Source of the DNA: Synergistaceae bacterium UBA6101
Lineage (GTDB): Bacteria > Synergistota > Synergistia > Synergistales > Synergistaceae
Length of the DNA stretch: 64,000 nt
Reading direction: 5' to 3'
Assembly (NCBI GenBank): GCA_002428495.1
Contig: DIWR01000031.1
Coordinates: 1 to 64,000, forward strand
A program made the translations under genes and the position numbers. This document shows, in pieces, positions 15,645 to 24,104 of the stretch. Under the pieces are notes generated by a model. It made no database searches and was not told where the DNA came from. It worked only from the letters and a program-made list of their open reading frames with translations. Position 1 is the stretch's first letter. Every line of letters starts with the position of its first letter.

Positions 15645-16778
15645 ATGCATCCACAGACCTACCTGCTCACGGGAGCCGCTGGGTTCATAGGCAGCAACCT
15701 TGCGCATTATCTTGTCTCTGTCGGACACAAAGTCATTGTGCTTGACAAGCTTACTTATGCAGGAAACCTTGCCTCCCTCGACGGGCTTGCCGGAGAGAGC
15801 TTCCGGTTTATCCGCGGGGATATATGCGACACAGATACCATATGCGGCATCCTTCTTGAGACTAAACCATCGGGGATATTCCACCTTGCGGCGGAAAGCC
15901 ACGTAGACCGCTCTATCGACGGCCCGGCAGAGTTTATAAATACAAACATCAACGGAACGTTTTCAATGCTTACAGCCGCAAGAAAGTATTATGAATCGCT
16001 CCCAAAATCTTCTACAACTGCTTCACCATCGCTTCACAATGGCTTAACGCAGGAGGTTCCCCCTGCACTTAGCAAAAGTTCTTTCCGTTTCCTGCATATA
16101 TCTACGGACGAAGTCTACGGAAGCCTCGGCGAGACAGGAGCATTTACGGAGGAAACACCTTATGCCCCCAATTCCCCCTACTCCGCATCAAAGGCGTCAT
16201 CAGACCATCTTGTCAGGGCATGGCACCACACATACGGGTTGCCCGTTCTCACCACCAACTGCTCCAACAACTACGGTCCGAGGCAGTTCCCGGAGAAACT
16301 CATCCCGCTCATCATACACAACGCGCTTAACGGCAAAGAACTCCCCGTTTACGGAGACGGAAGCAACATAAGGGACTGGCTCTACGTGGAAGACCACTGC
16401 AGGGCCCTCTATATGGTAATGACAAAAGGAAAACCGGGAGAGACATACAACATCGGCGGGAACTGTGAACGCAGGAACATAGAAATAGTACGGACCATAT
16501 GTTCCATACTCGATGAGCTTAGCCCCAAACCGGACGGCTCAAAATACGAAGATCAGATAAAATTCGTAAAAGACAGGCCGGGGCATGACAAAAGATACGC
16601 GATAGACGCATCGAAGACCAAAAGAGAACTCGGATGGCAGCCGCAGGAGACCTTCGAGACCGGCATCCGCAAAACCGTTAAATGGTACTTGGATAACGCA
16701 AAATGGGTAGATGATATCATTAATGGCACATACCAATGCCAAAGGCTGGGCTTGGAGGTGGCGTACGATGATAAATAA
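15645..16778 (+). CDS. rfbB: dTDP-glucose 4,6-dehydratase with an in-frame repeat insertion
   Basis: This 377-residue extended short-chain dehydrogenase converts dTDP-glucose to dTDP-4-keto-6-deoxyglucose. It has the NAD motif TGAAGFIGSN (9-18), the catalytic STDEVYG motif and YSASK (Tyr/Lys), plus the RxxxRxF-type substrate segment NYGPRQFPEK. I chose the ATG at 15645 with a weak aaaggcgg site; the frame is open upstream to 15459, but that part is repeat DNA. Oddity: residues about 120-145 add some 20 residues between YYESLP and FRFLHISTDE. The DNA there (16010-16060) is an 11-bp array followed by a hairpin, so a repeat element seems to sit in the gene without breaking it. rfbA overlaps its stop by 11 bp. 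Confidence 0.95.
   Translation: MHPQTYLLTGAAGFIGSNLAHYLVSVGHKVIVLDKLTYAGNLASLDGLAGESFRFIRGDICDTDTICGILLETKPSGIFHLAAESHVDRSIDGPAEFINTNINGTFSMLTAARKYYESLPKSSTTASPSLHNGLTQEVPPALSKSSFRFLHISTDEVYGSLGETGAFTEETPYAPNSPYSASKASSDHLVRAWHHTYGLPVLTTNCSNNYGPRQFPEKLIPLIIHNALNGKELPVYGDGSNIRDWLYVEDHCRALYMVMTKGKPGETYNIGGNCERRNIEIVRTICSILDELSPKPDGSKYEDQIKFVKDRPGHDKRYAIDASKTKRELGWQPQETFETGIRKTVKWYLDNAKWVDDIINGTYQCQRLGLEVAYDDK
16010..16067. repeat. 11-bp array plus hairpin inside rfbB
   Basis: Units ttctacaactg, cttcaccatcg and cttcacaatgg (16010, 16021, 16032) and a partial fourth are followed by a stem gcagg...cctgc. This is the same layout as the intergenic elements. It encodes low-complexity residues (SSTTASPSLHNGLTQEVPP). 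Confidence 0.75.
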
Positions 16779-17643
16779 AGGGATAATACTTGCAGGCGGT
16801 TCAGGCTCGCGTCTTTGGCCGCTGACGATACCGGTGAGCAAACAACTCATGCCCATTTATGACAAGCCAATGATCTACTATCCTCTATCGACACTTATGC
16901 TCGCAGGGATAAGAAACATTCTTGTTATAACTACCCCTGAGGATAGCGAACCTTTTAAGAAACTTCTTAAAGACGGCAGTCAGTGGGGAATTAATATCTC
17001 CTATGCCGTCCAGCCGAAACCCGAGGGCCTGGCGCAGGCATTTATTATCGGGGAAGAGTTCATAAGCGGAGAACCCTGCGCCCTTGTGCTTGGGGACAAC
17101 ATATTCTACGGCAGTGGTCTTGTTAATATCCTGCAAAAAGCGGCTCAAATTGAAAAAGGAGCTCTTGTTTTTGGCTACCCTGTAACAGACCCAGAAAGGT
17201 ACGGGGTGGTTTATTTTGATAGTGCCGGCAAAGTTATTTCTCTTGAAGAGAAGCCTAAAAAGCCAAAATCCCAATATGCCGTTCCTGGAATTTACTTTTA
17301 TGATGATGAAGTTGTAAGAATTGCAAAACAATTAAAGCCCTCATCAAGAGGTGAACTAGAAATTACAGAATTAAACAAACGCTACTTAGAAAAGGGAGAG
17401 CTCCAGGTTAAGCTTTTAGGACGTGGATTTGCCTGGTTTGACACGGGCACTCACTCAAGTTTACTTGATGCCGGTAATTATGTTGAAACCATACAAAAAC
17501 GTCAGGGGACCATGGTGAGTTGTCCGGAAGAGATAGCATGGAGAATGGGTTATATAAGCGACGCAGACTTAGAAAATGAGTCAAAGCATTATTTAAAAAG
17601 CGATTACGGGAAATACCTTATTAGCCTATTAGGGAAAAATTAG
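16768..17643 (+). CDS. rfbA: Glucose-1-phosphate thymidylyltransferase
   Basis: This 291-residue nucleotidyltransferase makes dTDP-glucose from glucose-1-phosphate and dTTP, the substrate of RfbB. The nucleotide-binding loop GGSGSRLWPLT lies at residues 9-19. The metal-binding LGDNIFYG segment lies near 110, and the family's EEKPKKPKS and GFAWFDTGTH motifs are present. Length is normal for the family. The ATG at 16768, with ggaggtgg upstream, overlaps the rfbB stop. The next gene follows after 12 bp. RmlC and RmlD are absent, so the product is not dTDP-rhamnose. The keto-sugar is instead taken on by the FdtA/B/C-like enzymes. Confidence 0.96.
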   Translation: MINKGIILAGGSGSRLWPLTIPVSKQLMPIYDKPMIYYPLSTLMLAGIRNILVITTPEDSEPFKKLLKDGSQWGINISYAVQPKPEGLAQAFIIGEEFISGEPCALVLGDNIFYGSGLVNILQKAAQIEKGALVFGYPVTDPERYGVVYFDSAGKVISLEEKPKKPKSQYAVPGIYFYDDEVVRIAKQLKPSSRGELEITELNKRYLEKGELQVKLLGRGFAWFDTGTHSSLLDAGNYVETIQKRQGTMVSCPEEIAWRMGYISDADLENESKHYLKSDYGKYLISLLGKN

Positions 17644-17655
17644 AGGTAGATTACA

Positions 17656-18084
17656 ATGAAAATTTTAAAGTTACAGCATTGTCCTGGCCTAGTCCCCTCC
17701 GAAGGTTCTCTTTGTATTGCAGAATCAAATTCAGACAGTGTACCTTTTGACATAAAAAGGGTTTACTATAGTTATGGCGTAGAAGCAGATATTGTTAGGG
17801 GAAGACATGCGCATAAGACCTTGGAACAGATCCTTATCTGTGTTTATGGTGAAATTGAAGTGGGGATGGACAACGGAAAGGGGGAAATTGATAATATCAT
17901 ATTAAAAGATCCTTCCGAAGGACTGTATGTCGGACCATCAATCTGGCATACAATGAAATGGATCAAATCCGACAGCGTTCTTCTTGTTCTTGCATCAAAT
18001 CATTACGATGCAAATGATTATATACGAGAATACGACGAATTTATCGAATTGGTATCTAAGGAGAATCAACGAAGTGGACAATAA
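17656..18084 (+). CDS. dTDP-4-keto-6-deoxyhexose 3,4-ketoisomerase (FdtA/QdtA-like cupin)
   Basis: This 142-residue single-domain cupin of the WxcM-like family has the key histidines H51 and H53 in RGRHAHKTLEQ. The family moves the keto group of dTDP-4-keto-6-deoxyglucose from C4 to C3. FdtA inverts C4 to give the galacto sugar and QdtA keeps the gluco form; sequence alone does not let me decide. The order rfbB-rfbA-isomerase-aminotransferase-acetyltransferase matches the dTDP-Fuc3NAc and dTDP-Qui3NAc pathways. It overlaps the next start by 11 bp. Confidence 0.88.
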   Translation: MKILKLQHCPGLVPSEGSLCIAESNSDSVPFDIKRVYYSYGVEADIVRGRHAHKTLEQILICVYGEIEVGMDNGKGEIDNIILKDPSEGLYVGPSIWHTMKWIKSDSVLLVLASNHYDANDYIREYDEFIELVSKENQRSGQ

Positions 18085-19174
18085 AATTCCTTTTAACACT
18101 TTAAAGCCGGGATTTAAAAAATACCGTGATGAATACATTCAAGCTGCAACACGGGTCTTGGATTCAGGTTGGTATGTGCTAGGCAAAGAAGTTGAGGCAT
18201 TTGAATCTGAATTTGCAAAGTGGCTGGGACTAAATCACTGCGTTGGGCTAAACTCTGGATTGGATGCACTAATACTTGCCTTAAAAGCTATGGGAATTGG
18301 TCAAGGTGATGAAGTGATCGTCCCCGCAAATACTTACATCGCTACGGTTTTAGGGATCACACAGAACGGAGCTACTCCAGTTTTTGTTGAACCGGACATA
18401 TACCACAACATTGATCCTGATAAAATAGAAAGTGCAATAACAAAAAATACAAGAGCCATCCTTGTTGTCCATCTTTATGGTCAACCATGCCGTATGGATG
18501 AGATAATGGAAATTGCAAACAAACATGGAATTCCGGTAGTTGAGGACTGTGCGCAAAGCCATGGCGCAACGCTTAACGGTAAAATGACCGGCACCTTTGG
18601 AAAAATATCATGTTTCAGCTTCTTCCCCACAAAAAATCTAGGTGCCTTCGGTGATGCAGGGGCTATCGCAACTAACGACTACAAACTGGCAGACAAGGTA
18701 AGAATGTACCGAAACTATGGGAGCAAGGAAAAATATTACAACGAAGTTCAAGGTGTAAACTCCCGGCTTGATGAAATACAGGCTGCGTTATTAAGAATAA
18801 AACTATCTCACCTTGAAGAAATAACAATTGAAAGAAACAATATCGCCCAAAAATACTTGAATGGTATTAACAACCCTATTATCCAACTGCCTAAAATCCT
18901 TACAAATGCAAGGCATGTTTGGCATCTTTTTGTTGTTCAGACTAAGGAAAGAAATAAATTACAAAAATACCTTGCTGATAACGGAATTGGGACACAGATA
19001 CATTACCCGGTCCCACCTCATCTTTCAGAGGCTTATAAATACTTGGGCTACAAGAACAATAGTTTTCCGATTACAGAAGAGAAAGCTCAAACATCTCTCA
19101 GTTTGCCTTTGTATGCAGGCATGAAAGACAATGGAATCAAGTATGTGGTCGATGCACTTAATTCGTGGAGGTAA
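18074..19174 (+). CDS. dTDP-3-keto-6-deoxyhexose 3-aminotransferase (FdtB/QdtB-like, DegT/DnrJ family)
   Basis: This 366-residue PLP-dependent sugar aminotransferase has the Schiff-base lysine K187 in FFPTKNLGAFGDAGA. The PLP phosphate site GLNSGLDALILAL is near 58-70, and the EDCAQSHGA motif carries the pyridine-nitrogen aspartate. I chose the GTG at 18074, which overlaps the isomerase stop and has ggag 11 bases upstream; an ATG at 17984 would lie deep inside the isomerase gene. It adds the amino group at C3 of the 3-keto sugar. It sits between the ketoisomerase and the acetyltransferase, so the pathway order is preserved. Confidence 0.92.
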   Translation: MDNKIPFNTLKPGFKKYRDEYIQAATRVLDSGWYVLGKEVEAFESEFAKWLGLNHCVGLNSGLDALILALKAMGIGQGDEVIVPANTYIATVLGITQNGATPVFVEPDIYHNIDPDKIESAITKNTRAILVVHLYGQPCRMDEIMEIANKHGIPVVEDCAQSHGATLNGKMTGTFGKISCFSFFPTKNLGAFGDAGAIATNDYKLADKVRMYRNYGSKEKYYNEVQGVNSRLDEIQAALLRIKLSHLEEITIERNNIAQKYLNGINNPIIQLPKILTNARHVWHLFVVQTKERNKLQKYLADNGIGTQIHYPVPPHLSEAYKYLGYKNNSFPITEEKAQTSLSLPLYAGMKDNGIKYVVDALNSWR

Positions 19175-19183
19175 CATAATTTC

Positions 19184-19675
19184 ATGAAAGATTTTTTTAT
19201 ACACCCCAATGCACTTTGTGAATCGACAAAAATAGGGAAAGACACACGAATATGGGCATTTGCTCACGTCCTCCCTGGTGCTGTTATAGGATGTGATTGC
19301 AACATCTGTGATGGAGTGTTTATAGAAAATGATGTAATTATCGGCGATAGGGTTACAATTAAATGCGGAGTTCAGATATGGGACGGAATAACTATAGAAG
19401 ATGATGTTTTCATTGGACCCAACGCCACTTTTTGTAATGATAAGTTTCCCCGAAGCAAAGAATATCCAGAAAAATTTCTTTTAACAGTACTCAAAAAAGG
19501 ATGTTCGATAGGAGCTAACGCTACAATACTGCCAGGTTTAACAATTGGAGAAGGTGCAATGGTCGGAGCAGGATCAGTTGTCACAAAGTCGATCCCTGAT
19601 AAAACAGTAGTAGTAGGAAATCCAGCTAAAATTATCAACATTGATATTACCCAAAAAGACGTAGAACTTCTGTAA
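19184..19675 (+). CDS. Hexapeptide N-acetyltransferase (FdtC/WlbB-like)
   Basis: This 163-residue left-handed beta-helix protein consists of hexapeptide repeats from about residue 12 to 145. It shows the family's HPNALCES start and the GAGSVVTKSIPD and VVGNPAKII motifs near the C-terminus. These enzymes form trimers and transfer acetyl from acetyl-CoA to the amino group of nucleotide-linked 3-amino sugars. It completes the dTDP-3-acetamido-3,6-dideoxyhexose pathway with the two preceding genes. The start ATG at 19184 follows the aminotransferase by 9 bp, and its own TAA is immediately followed by the wzx ATG. Confidence 0.88.
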   Translation: MKDFFIHPNALCESTKIGKDTRIWAFAHVLPGAVIGCDCNICDGVFIENDVIIGDRVTIKCGVQIWDGITIEDDVFIGPNATFCNDKFPRSKEYPEKFLLTVLKKGCSIGANATILPGLTIGEGAMVGAGSVVTKSIPDKTVVVGNPAKIINIDITQKDVELL

Positions 19676-21121
19676 ATGAAAATTAATAGAAAAAAACTTT
19701 TTATTGAAAACTTTTTAGCATACGGTGCTATCAATGCCTTGGACAAGATAGTGCCGCTTGTTATGTTGCCGATAGTGACCAGATTGATAACGGATACAAG
19801 TGACTATGGGCGATTTGAAATGTTTAATACTATTGTAGGCTTCGGGTCTAGTTTTGCTGTTCTAGGAATGTATGATGCAATGTTTCGTGAATACTTTGAG
19901 AAGGACAGTTTGGAATACAAAAGTATAGTAACTTCAACTTCCGCAAAAATTGTATTTTTATCTGCGTCAATAGTCTCTTTATTACTAGTTGTATTTTCTA
20001 AAACAACTTCTCAGCTATTCCTTAATACACCAGAAAACTGGGCTATCGCTGTTCTGGCAGGGCTAGGAACGTTCTTGTCCGCAAATAAGACAATAATATC
20101 TGCTCCTACAAGAATCAAAAATCAACGTCATGTTTATATTTTTTCTGGGATATCATACTCTTTGCTGTTTTATTTATTGGCAATATTTTTCATAAAACTA
20201 GGCTTGAACTATAAAGGCCTAATTTACGGACAACTGATTGCATCTAGTTACATTTTGCTGTTTTTTTACGTTCTGAATCGAAAAGATTTTAATTTTTCGT
20301 TATTCGATATAAAAGTAGCCAAAGAACTATTTAAGATAGGAATCCCTCTCGTTCCATGCTTCGTTATTTACTGGGCATTTCATTCAATGGACAAGATAAT
20401 GATTTCCCACATGTTAGGACTTAAAGAAGTTGGAATATATTCAATTGGAGCAAAAGTTGCATCTGTGAGCACTTTTATTTATGTAGCATTTGCAGGAGGT
20501 TGGCAATATTTTGCTTTCAGCACAATGAAAGATAAAGATCAGGTTGAACTGACTTCAAAAATTTTTGAGTATCTTGCAATCGTTTCATTTATTTTATTTG
20601 CAACCGCTGCGCTCTTTAACGAATTTATTTTTAATCTTTTTTTCATTGGTGATTACGTTAACGGATCTATAGTTTTTCCTTATCTCTTCCTTTCTCCTCT
20701 AATTTTAATGTTATTTCAAACAGCAGGGAACCAGTTACTAGTTGTTAAAAAATCTTATTTAATTACTATATGCTTATCATTAGGCTTATTAGTAAATTTA
20801 TTATTAAACTACTTATTGATTCCAATATATGGAATAAAAGGAGCTGCATTTGCAACACTTCTAGGATATATTGGACCAACATTAATAATGATATATACAA
20901 CTTATTACATTAAATTGTTAAATATCAATACTCGTTTTATATTAGCATGCCTACTTACCTTTATAATAATTTCTTATTTATTTTATGCTAATAATATTCA
21001 TTATAGTATTTTAATTATTGCGATATTTATATATTTAGGTATCTATTATAAATTATTATATGTAAATGCCAAACAATTGGTCGCTAAATTAATCACTTGG
21101 AGTTTATTTGATTTATTTTAA
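19676..21121 (+). CDS. wzx: Lipid-linked oligosaccharide flippase (Wzx-like)
   Basis: This is a 481-residue membrane protein of the polysaccharide transport (PST/MOP) family. It has about 14 hydrophobic helices, a basic N-terminus (KINRKKLFIENFLAYG) and the typical mid-protein charged loop HSMDKIMISHMLG. By family it moves undecaprenyl-diphosphate-linked repeat units across the inner membrane. GC falls sharply over the gene, as is usual for Wzx. It starts on the base after the fdtC-like stop. Its 3' end overlaps the convergent glycosyltransferase gene by 29 bp. Confidence 0.9.
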   Translation: MKINRKKLFIENFLAYGAINALDKIVPLVMLPIVTRLITDTSDYGRFEMFNTIVGFGSSFAVLGMYDAMFREYFEKDSLEYKSIVTSTSAKIVFLSASIVSLLLVVFSKTTSQLFLNTPENWAIAVLAGLGTFLSANKTIISAPTRIKNQRHVYIFSGISYSLLFYLLAIFFIKLGLNYKGLIYGQLIASSYILLFFYVLNRKDFNFSLFDIKVAKELFKIGIPLVPCFVIYWAFHSMDKIMISHMLGLKEVGIYSIGAKVASVSTFIYVAFAGGWQYFAFSTMKDKDQVELTSKIFEYLAIVSFILFATAALFNEFIFNLFFIGDYVNGSIVFPYLFLSPLILMLFQTAGNQLLVVKKSYLITICLSLGLLVNLLLNYLLIPIYGIKGAAFATLLGYIGPTLIMIYTTYYIKLLNINTRFILACLLTFIIISYLFYANNIHYSILIIAIFIYLGIYYKLLYVNAKQLVAKLITWSLFDLF

Positions 21122-22307
21122 TTAATGTATTAAATATTTTAAATATATTATGCATCAATATTTCAATTTTAGATAAGTTATTACTTTTAACTATTTTTTC
21201 ATTAAGCAAAATAAACTTGCCAAATTTTTCAATATCATAATTTTTTTCCAAAGATTCATACTCTGTTCTACATAAGTTACTATACTCTGTTTTGTCCATA
21301 TTGATTACAGATTCAATGTATTTGATTGCAGGAACAGATTTATCTTCATATGCAGCCAATCTCTCCGGTTGCATGTGAAAAAAGCCTGAAGATCTATTTT
21401 CATAAGTATAGGGTTGAACAACAATAGAGGGAACCCCCTCATTAACAGCATCAAGCAATGTCGTGCCCATTCCAATATAAAGATGAGAAATAGAGAAATA
21501 CTTTGGTAAATCATCATACGATGTTTGTCCAATATATTTGACTTTGCTTTTTATTTGATAAGGAAGTGAGTTAATTTTTGCAATAATATCTTTTTCGTTT
21601 TTACCAAAAGATATTATTGTAAGCGTTATATTGTCATATTTATTAGACAAAATCGAAAAATCATCAATTAATCCAATTAAGTAGCCTTTAAATGGAAAAT
21701 CAGCTCTGGCTATTGATAAAATATTAAATACATTTAACTTAATTTTTGTGTTGATTATTAATATGTTGTATTTTTTTAATTGCATTGGAAGATAATAAAC
21801 TATTGTTTCTTTGCATTTATTATTAATTGAATAATATAATCTATCTGCTTTATATTGTTCTTTGTCCATGTAAACTATACATTTATTATTATTTAGTTTT
21901 AATATAATATTGCCATAAAATTTTTTAATAATATATTTTATACTATTATTATAACTAACACCCTTTATTAACCCACCATAAGATACAACATATAGTATAT
22001 TTTTAAAAATATTTATTTCATTCATTATTGATTCAACAAATATAAATTCATCTAAAGTGTATGTGAGTGCAATATAATTATTATAATTATAATTTTGCTT
22101 GAATAACAGCTTAATTTTGGACAATTCCCACTTATGAACTTTTATCCCTAATTCATTCATAATTCTAACATTATTCAAATCATTATATTCTTGACAAATA
22201 TACAAAACTTCGTGTCCATTTTTTAAAAACCATTCGCCAATGCGTATCGAAAGTGTTGCTGTGCCACCAGAGATGCTAGAACGAAAAATTACTAATGCAC
22301 AATCCAT
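21093..22307 (-). CDS. Glycosyltransferase, GT4-like (GT-B fold)
   Basis: This 404-residue protein has a glycine-rich N-terminal Rossmann motif (SISGGTATLSIRIGEW, residues 11-26) and a C-terminal donor-binding segment (GMGTTLLDAVNEGVPSIVVQ) resembling the E-x7-E region of GT4 enzymes. It is expected to add a sugar to the repeat unit at the cytoplasmic face of the inner membrane; donor and linkage cannot be read. It is very AT-rich. It is the last gene of the minus-strand block, meeting wzx tail to tail. Confidence 0.78.
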   Translation of the reverse strand: MDCALVIFRSSISGGTATLSIRIGEWFLKNGHEVLYICQEYNDLNNVRIMNELGIKVHKWELSKIKLLFKQNYNYNNYIALTYTLDEFIFVESIMNEINIFKNILYVVSYGGLIKGVSYNNSIKYIIKKFYGNIILKLNNNKCIVYMDKEQYKADRLYYSINNKCKETIVYYLPMQLKKYNILIINTKIKLNVFNILSIARADFPFKGYLIGLIDDFSILSNKYDNITLTIISFGKNEKDIIAKINSLPYQIKSKVKYIGQTSYDDLPKYFSISHLYIGMGTTLLDAVNEGVPSIVVQPYTYENRSSGFFHMQPERLAAYEDKSVPAIKYIESVINMDKTEYSNLCRTEYESLEKNYDIEKFGKFILLNEKIVKSNNLSKIEILMHNIFKIFNTLIKINQINSK

Positions 22308-22335
22308 TATTAAATTCCACCTATTTTTATTTTTA

Positions 22336-22665
22336 TTAAATTTTTTTGAACTTAAATCTAGTAACTGTCATAGGTTGAGAGTAATTTCTTAATAAACAAA
22401 CATGCTGTTTTACAGCCAATGCAAACCACATCCAAAAATTCCAGCTGACCCACAAAGAACCACTTACCAAGAGTGACGGAATCGCCATACTGAACAAAAT
22501 ACATTCTATTTCGTTTACATCAGACCTCTCACTGAAAATAGTCTTATATGACAAAAGAACTAAAAGACAAAACACAGGTATAAAAATAATCAGGTCTAGA
22601 TCATGTTGTCCAAAGTTACTCAAAATTCCCCAACTTTTCTGTAATAGGAAGGTATTGCTAATCAT
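22336..22665 (-). pseudogene. Duplicated 3' tail of the Wzy polymerase gene
   Basis: The 109-residue frame repeats the last 80 or so residues of the neighbouring Wzy-like protein with few changes. The shared part runs from IIFIPV through the SERSDVNEIECILFSMAIPS segment to the RNYSQPMT end. The first 30 residues (MISNTFLLQKSWGIL...) are unrelated. The homology begins abruptly near 22600, so this is a recombination remnant of a second wzy allele or a partial tandem duplication. It contains two or three hydrophobic helices but could not polymerise on its own. Confidence 0.85.
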
Positions 22666-22669
22666 TTAT

Positions 22670-22803
22670 TACGCATTAAAAACAAGGCTATCCTATTCCA
22701 GTTCCTGAGGATTTGCATTTTCATTATCTTACCTTGGGCACTTCTGATGTCATATAACAAACTAAAACTAAAGGGGCTTACTTGATAACCCCTTAATGAA
22801 TCA
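22670..22803 (-). pseudogene. N-terminal fragment resembling a serine-acetyltransferase-type enzyme
   Basis: Between the two wzy tails an open frame reads YDIRSAQGKIMKMQILRNWN and then RIALFLMRNK before TGA. It resembles the amino-terminal helices of CysE/WcaB-like acetyltransferases in polysaccharide loci. The hexapeptide domain is missing. The assignment is tentative. Confidence 0.35.
22772..22795 (-). terminator. Possible intrinsic terminator after wzy
   Basis: On the minus strand AAGGGG, a 12-base loop and CCCCTT form a stem, followed by a T-rich stretch (tagttttagtttg). It lies about 10 bp past the wzy stop. The stem is short (6 bp), so attenuation rather than full termination is possible. 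Confidence 0.4.
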
Positions 22804-24030
22804 TTTATTTGATCTTGAACTTGTCATAGGTTGAGAGTAATTTCTTAATAAAAAAACATGCTGTTTTACAGCCAAGGCAAACCACATCCAGAAATTCCAG
22901 CTGACCCACAGTGAACCACTTACTAAAAGTGACGGGATCGCCATACTGAATAAAATACATTCTATTTCGTTTACATCAGATCTCTCACTGAAAATAGTTT
23001 TATATGACAAAAAAACTAATAGACATAACACAGGTATAAAAATAATCAGACCTAGATCATATATCAATTCAAGAAAAATATTATGAGGATATGCCCCGTC
23101 ATAAATAATATAGCTTGCATTTATACCTTTATAGGCAAAGGGATTTTGTTGAATTTTATCGATGATTACCTCATACAAATATTCTCTCCCGCTCAGATGA
23201 GTAATTATATCGTTATTTAAAAACATGCCTATTGTTCTGCTTGAAATTCCAATGTCTTCAATTGTTTTTTCAATGAGCGAGAAAATATTTTTACTAAATA
23301 TGTACATTGACCCAAGAAAAAATGTCACACCAAACAACACTTTAAAGGATTTTTGTTTGACCAACATTATAACTAAATATACTGCAATACAAAGCAGAGC
23401 ACCTCTGGAACCAAGAACCATGATCAATAATGTTATAAGAAACGTTGATAAGAGATAATGCATTTTAAAATTTAAAAATGCCCTATTCAAAAAGACCAAC
23501 GCAGGGAAAAGACACGCATAAGAAAACCCCATAGAATAAACGAAATCTATACTATAATCCCTTTGAATAAAGATTTTAAAAAGTAAAAACAAACAAAATA
23601 CCAATTGTACATAAGCAACTTTTTCAAAATATTTTATCAAAAATGAATAGTCATCAATAGATAAGATAAACAATGTCATTGAAAAACAAATGGCCCAATA
23701 TTCTTTAATGTTTTTATAAAAATACTGGGAATTTGACTGAAAAAATAAACTATTATTTATCATTATGATTATTATAAAAAGCGATAATAAGACCATAAAA
23801 CCAAATGATTTTTTAAAAACGCTATTTACCCCCCATAAAGATACACATGCGATCAATATTTTTATAATATTTGATATGATATCGTGTGGTAAACTGATTG
23901 AACTAGACATCATATTAAAATAATTTGTAAAAAATAGTCCTAAATATAAAATAGAGACAATAAATGAAATCTTATTATCGTCTTTAAGGTTCTCATTTTC
24001 TATTATGTTTTCATTGATTAAAGTTTGCAT
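22801..24030 (-). CDS. wzy: O-antigen/capsule polymerase (Wzy-like)
   Basis: This is a 409-residue integral membrane protein with about 11-12 helices and a large periplasmic loop between about residues 260 and 330 (around SGREYLYEVIIDKIQQNPFA). This is the O-antigen ligase/polymerase (Wzy_C) pattern, with a conserved H-N-x-x-L-E motif (YPHNIFLEL) in or next to that loop. By family it joins flipped repeat units in the periplasm. It is strongly AT-rich. Its 3' end is repeated at 22336-22600. It should work with Wzx, Wzz and the initiating transferase in this locus. Confidence 0.85.
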   Translation of the reverse strand: MQTLINENIIENENLKDDNKISFIVSILYLGLFFTNYFNMMSSSISLPHDIISNIIKILIACVSLWGVNSVFKKSFGFMVLLSLFIIIIMINNSLFFQSNSQYFYKNIKEYWAICFSMTLFILSIDDYSFLIKYFEKVAYVQLVFCLFLLFKIFIQRDYSIDFVYSMGFSYACLFPALVFLNRAFLNFKMHYLLSTFLITLLIMVLGSRGALLCIAVYLVIMLVKQKSFKVLFGVTFFLGSMYIFSKNIFSLIEKTIEDIGISSRTIGMFLNNDIITHLSGREYLYEVIIDKIQQNPFAYKGINASYIIYDGAYPHNIFLELIYDLGLIIFIPVLCLLVFLSYKTIFSERSDVNEIECILFSMAIPSLLVSGSLWVSWNFWMWFALAVKQHVFLLRNYSQPMTSSRSNK

Positions 24031-24104
24031 TAATAACCCTCACAGTTATTTAGTTGCTCATTTTTTATACTGATAAAAAATAATATATGTCTATGTACTT
24101 CCAT

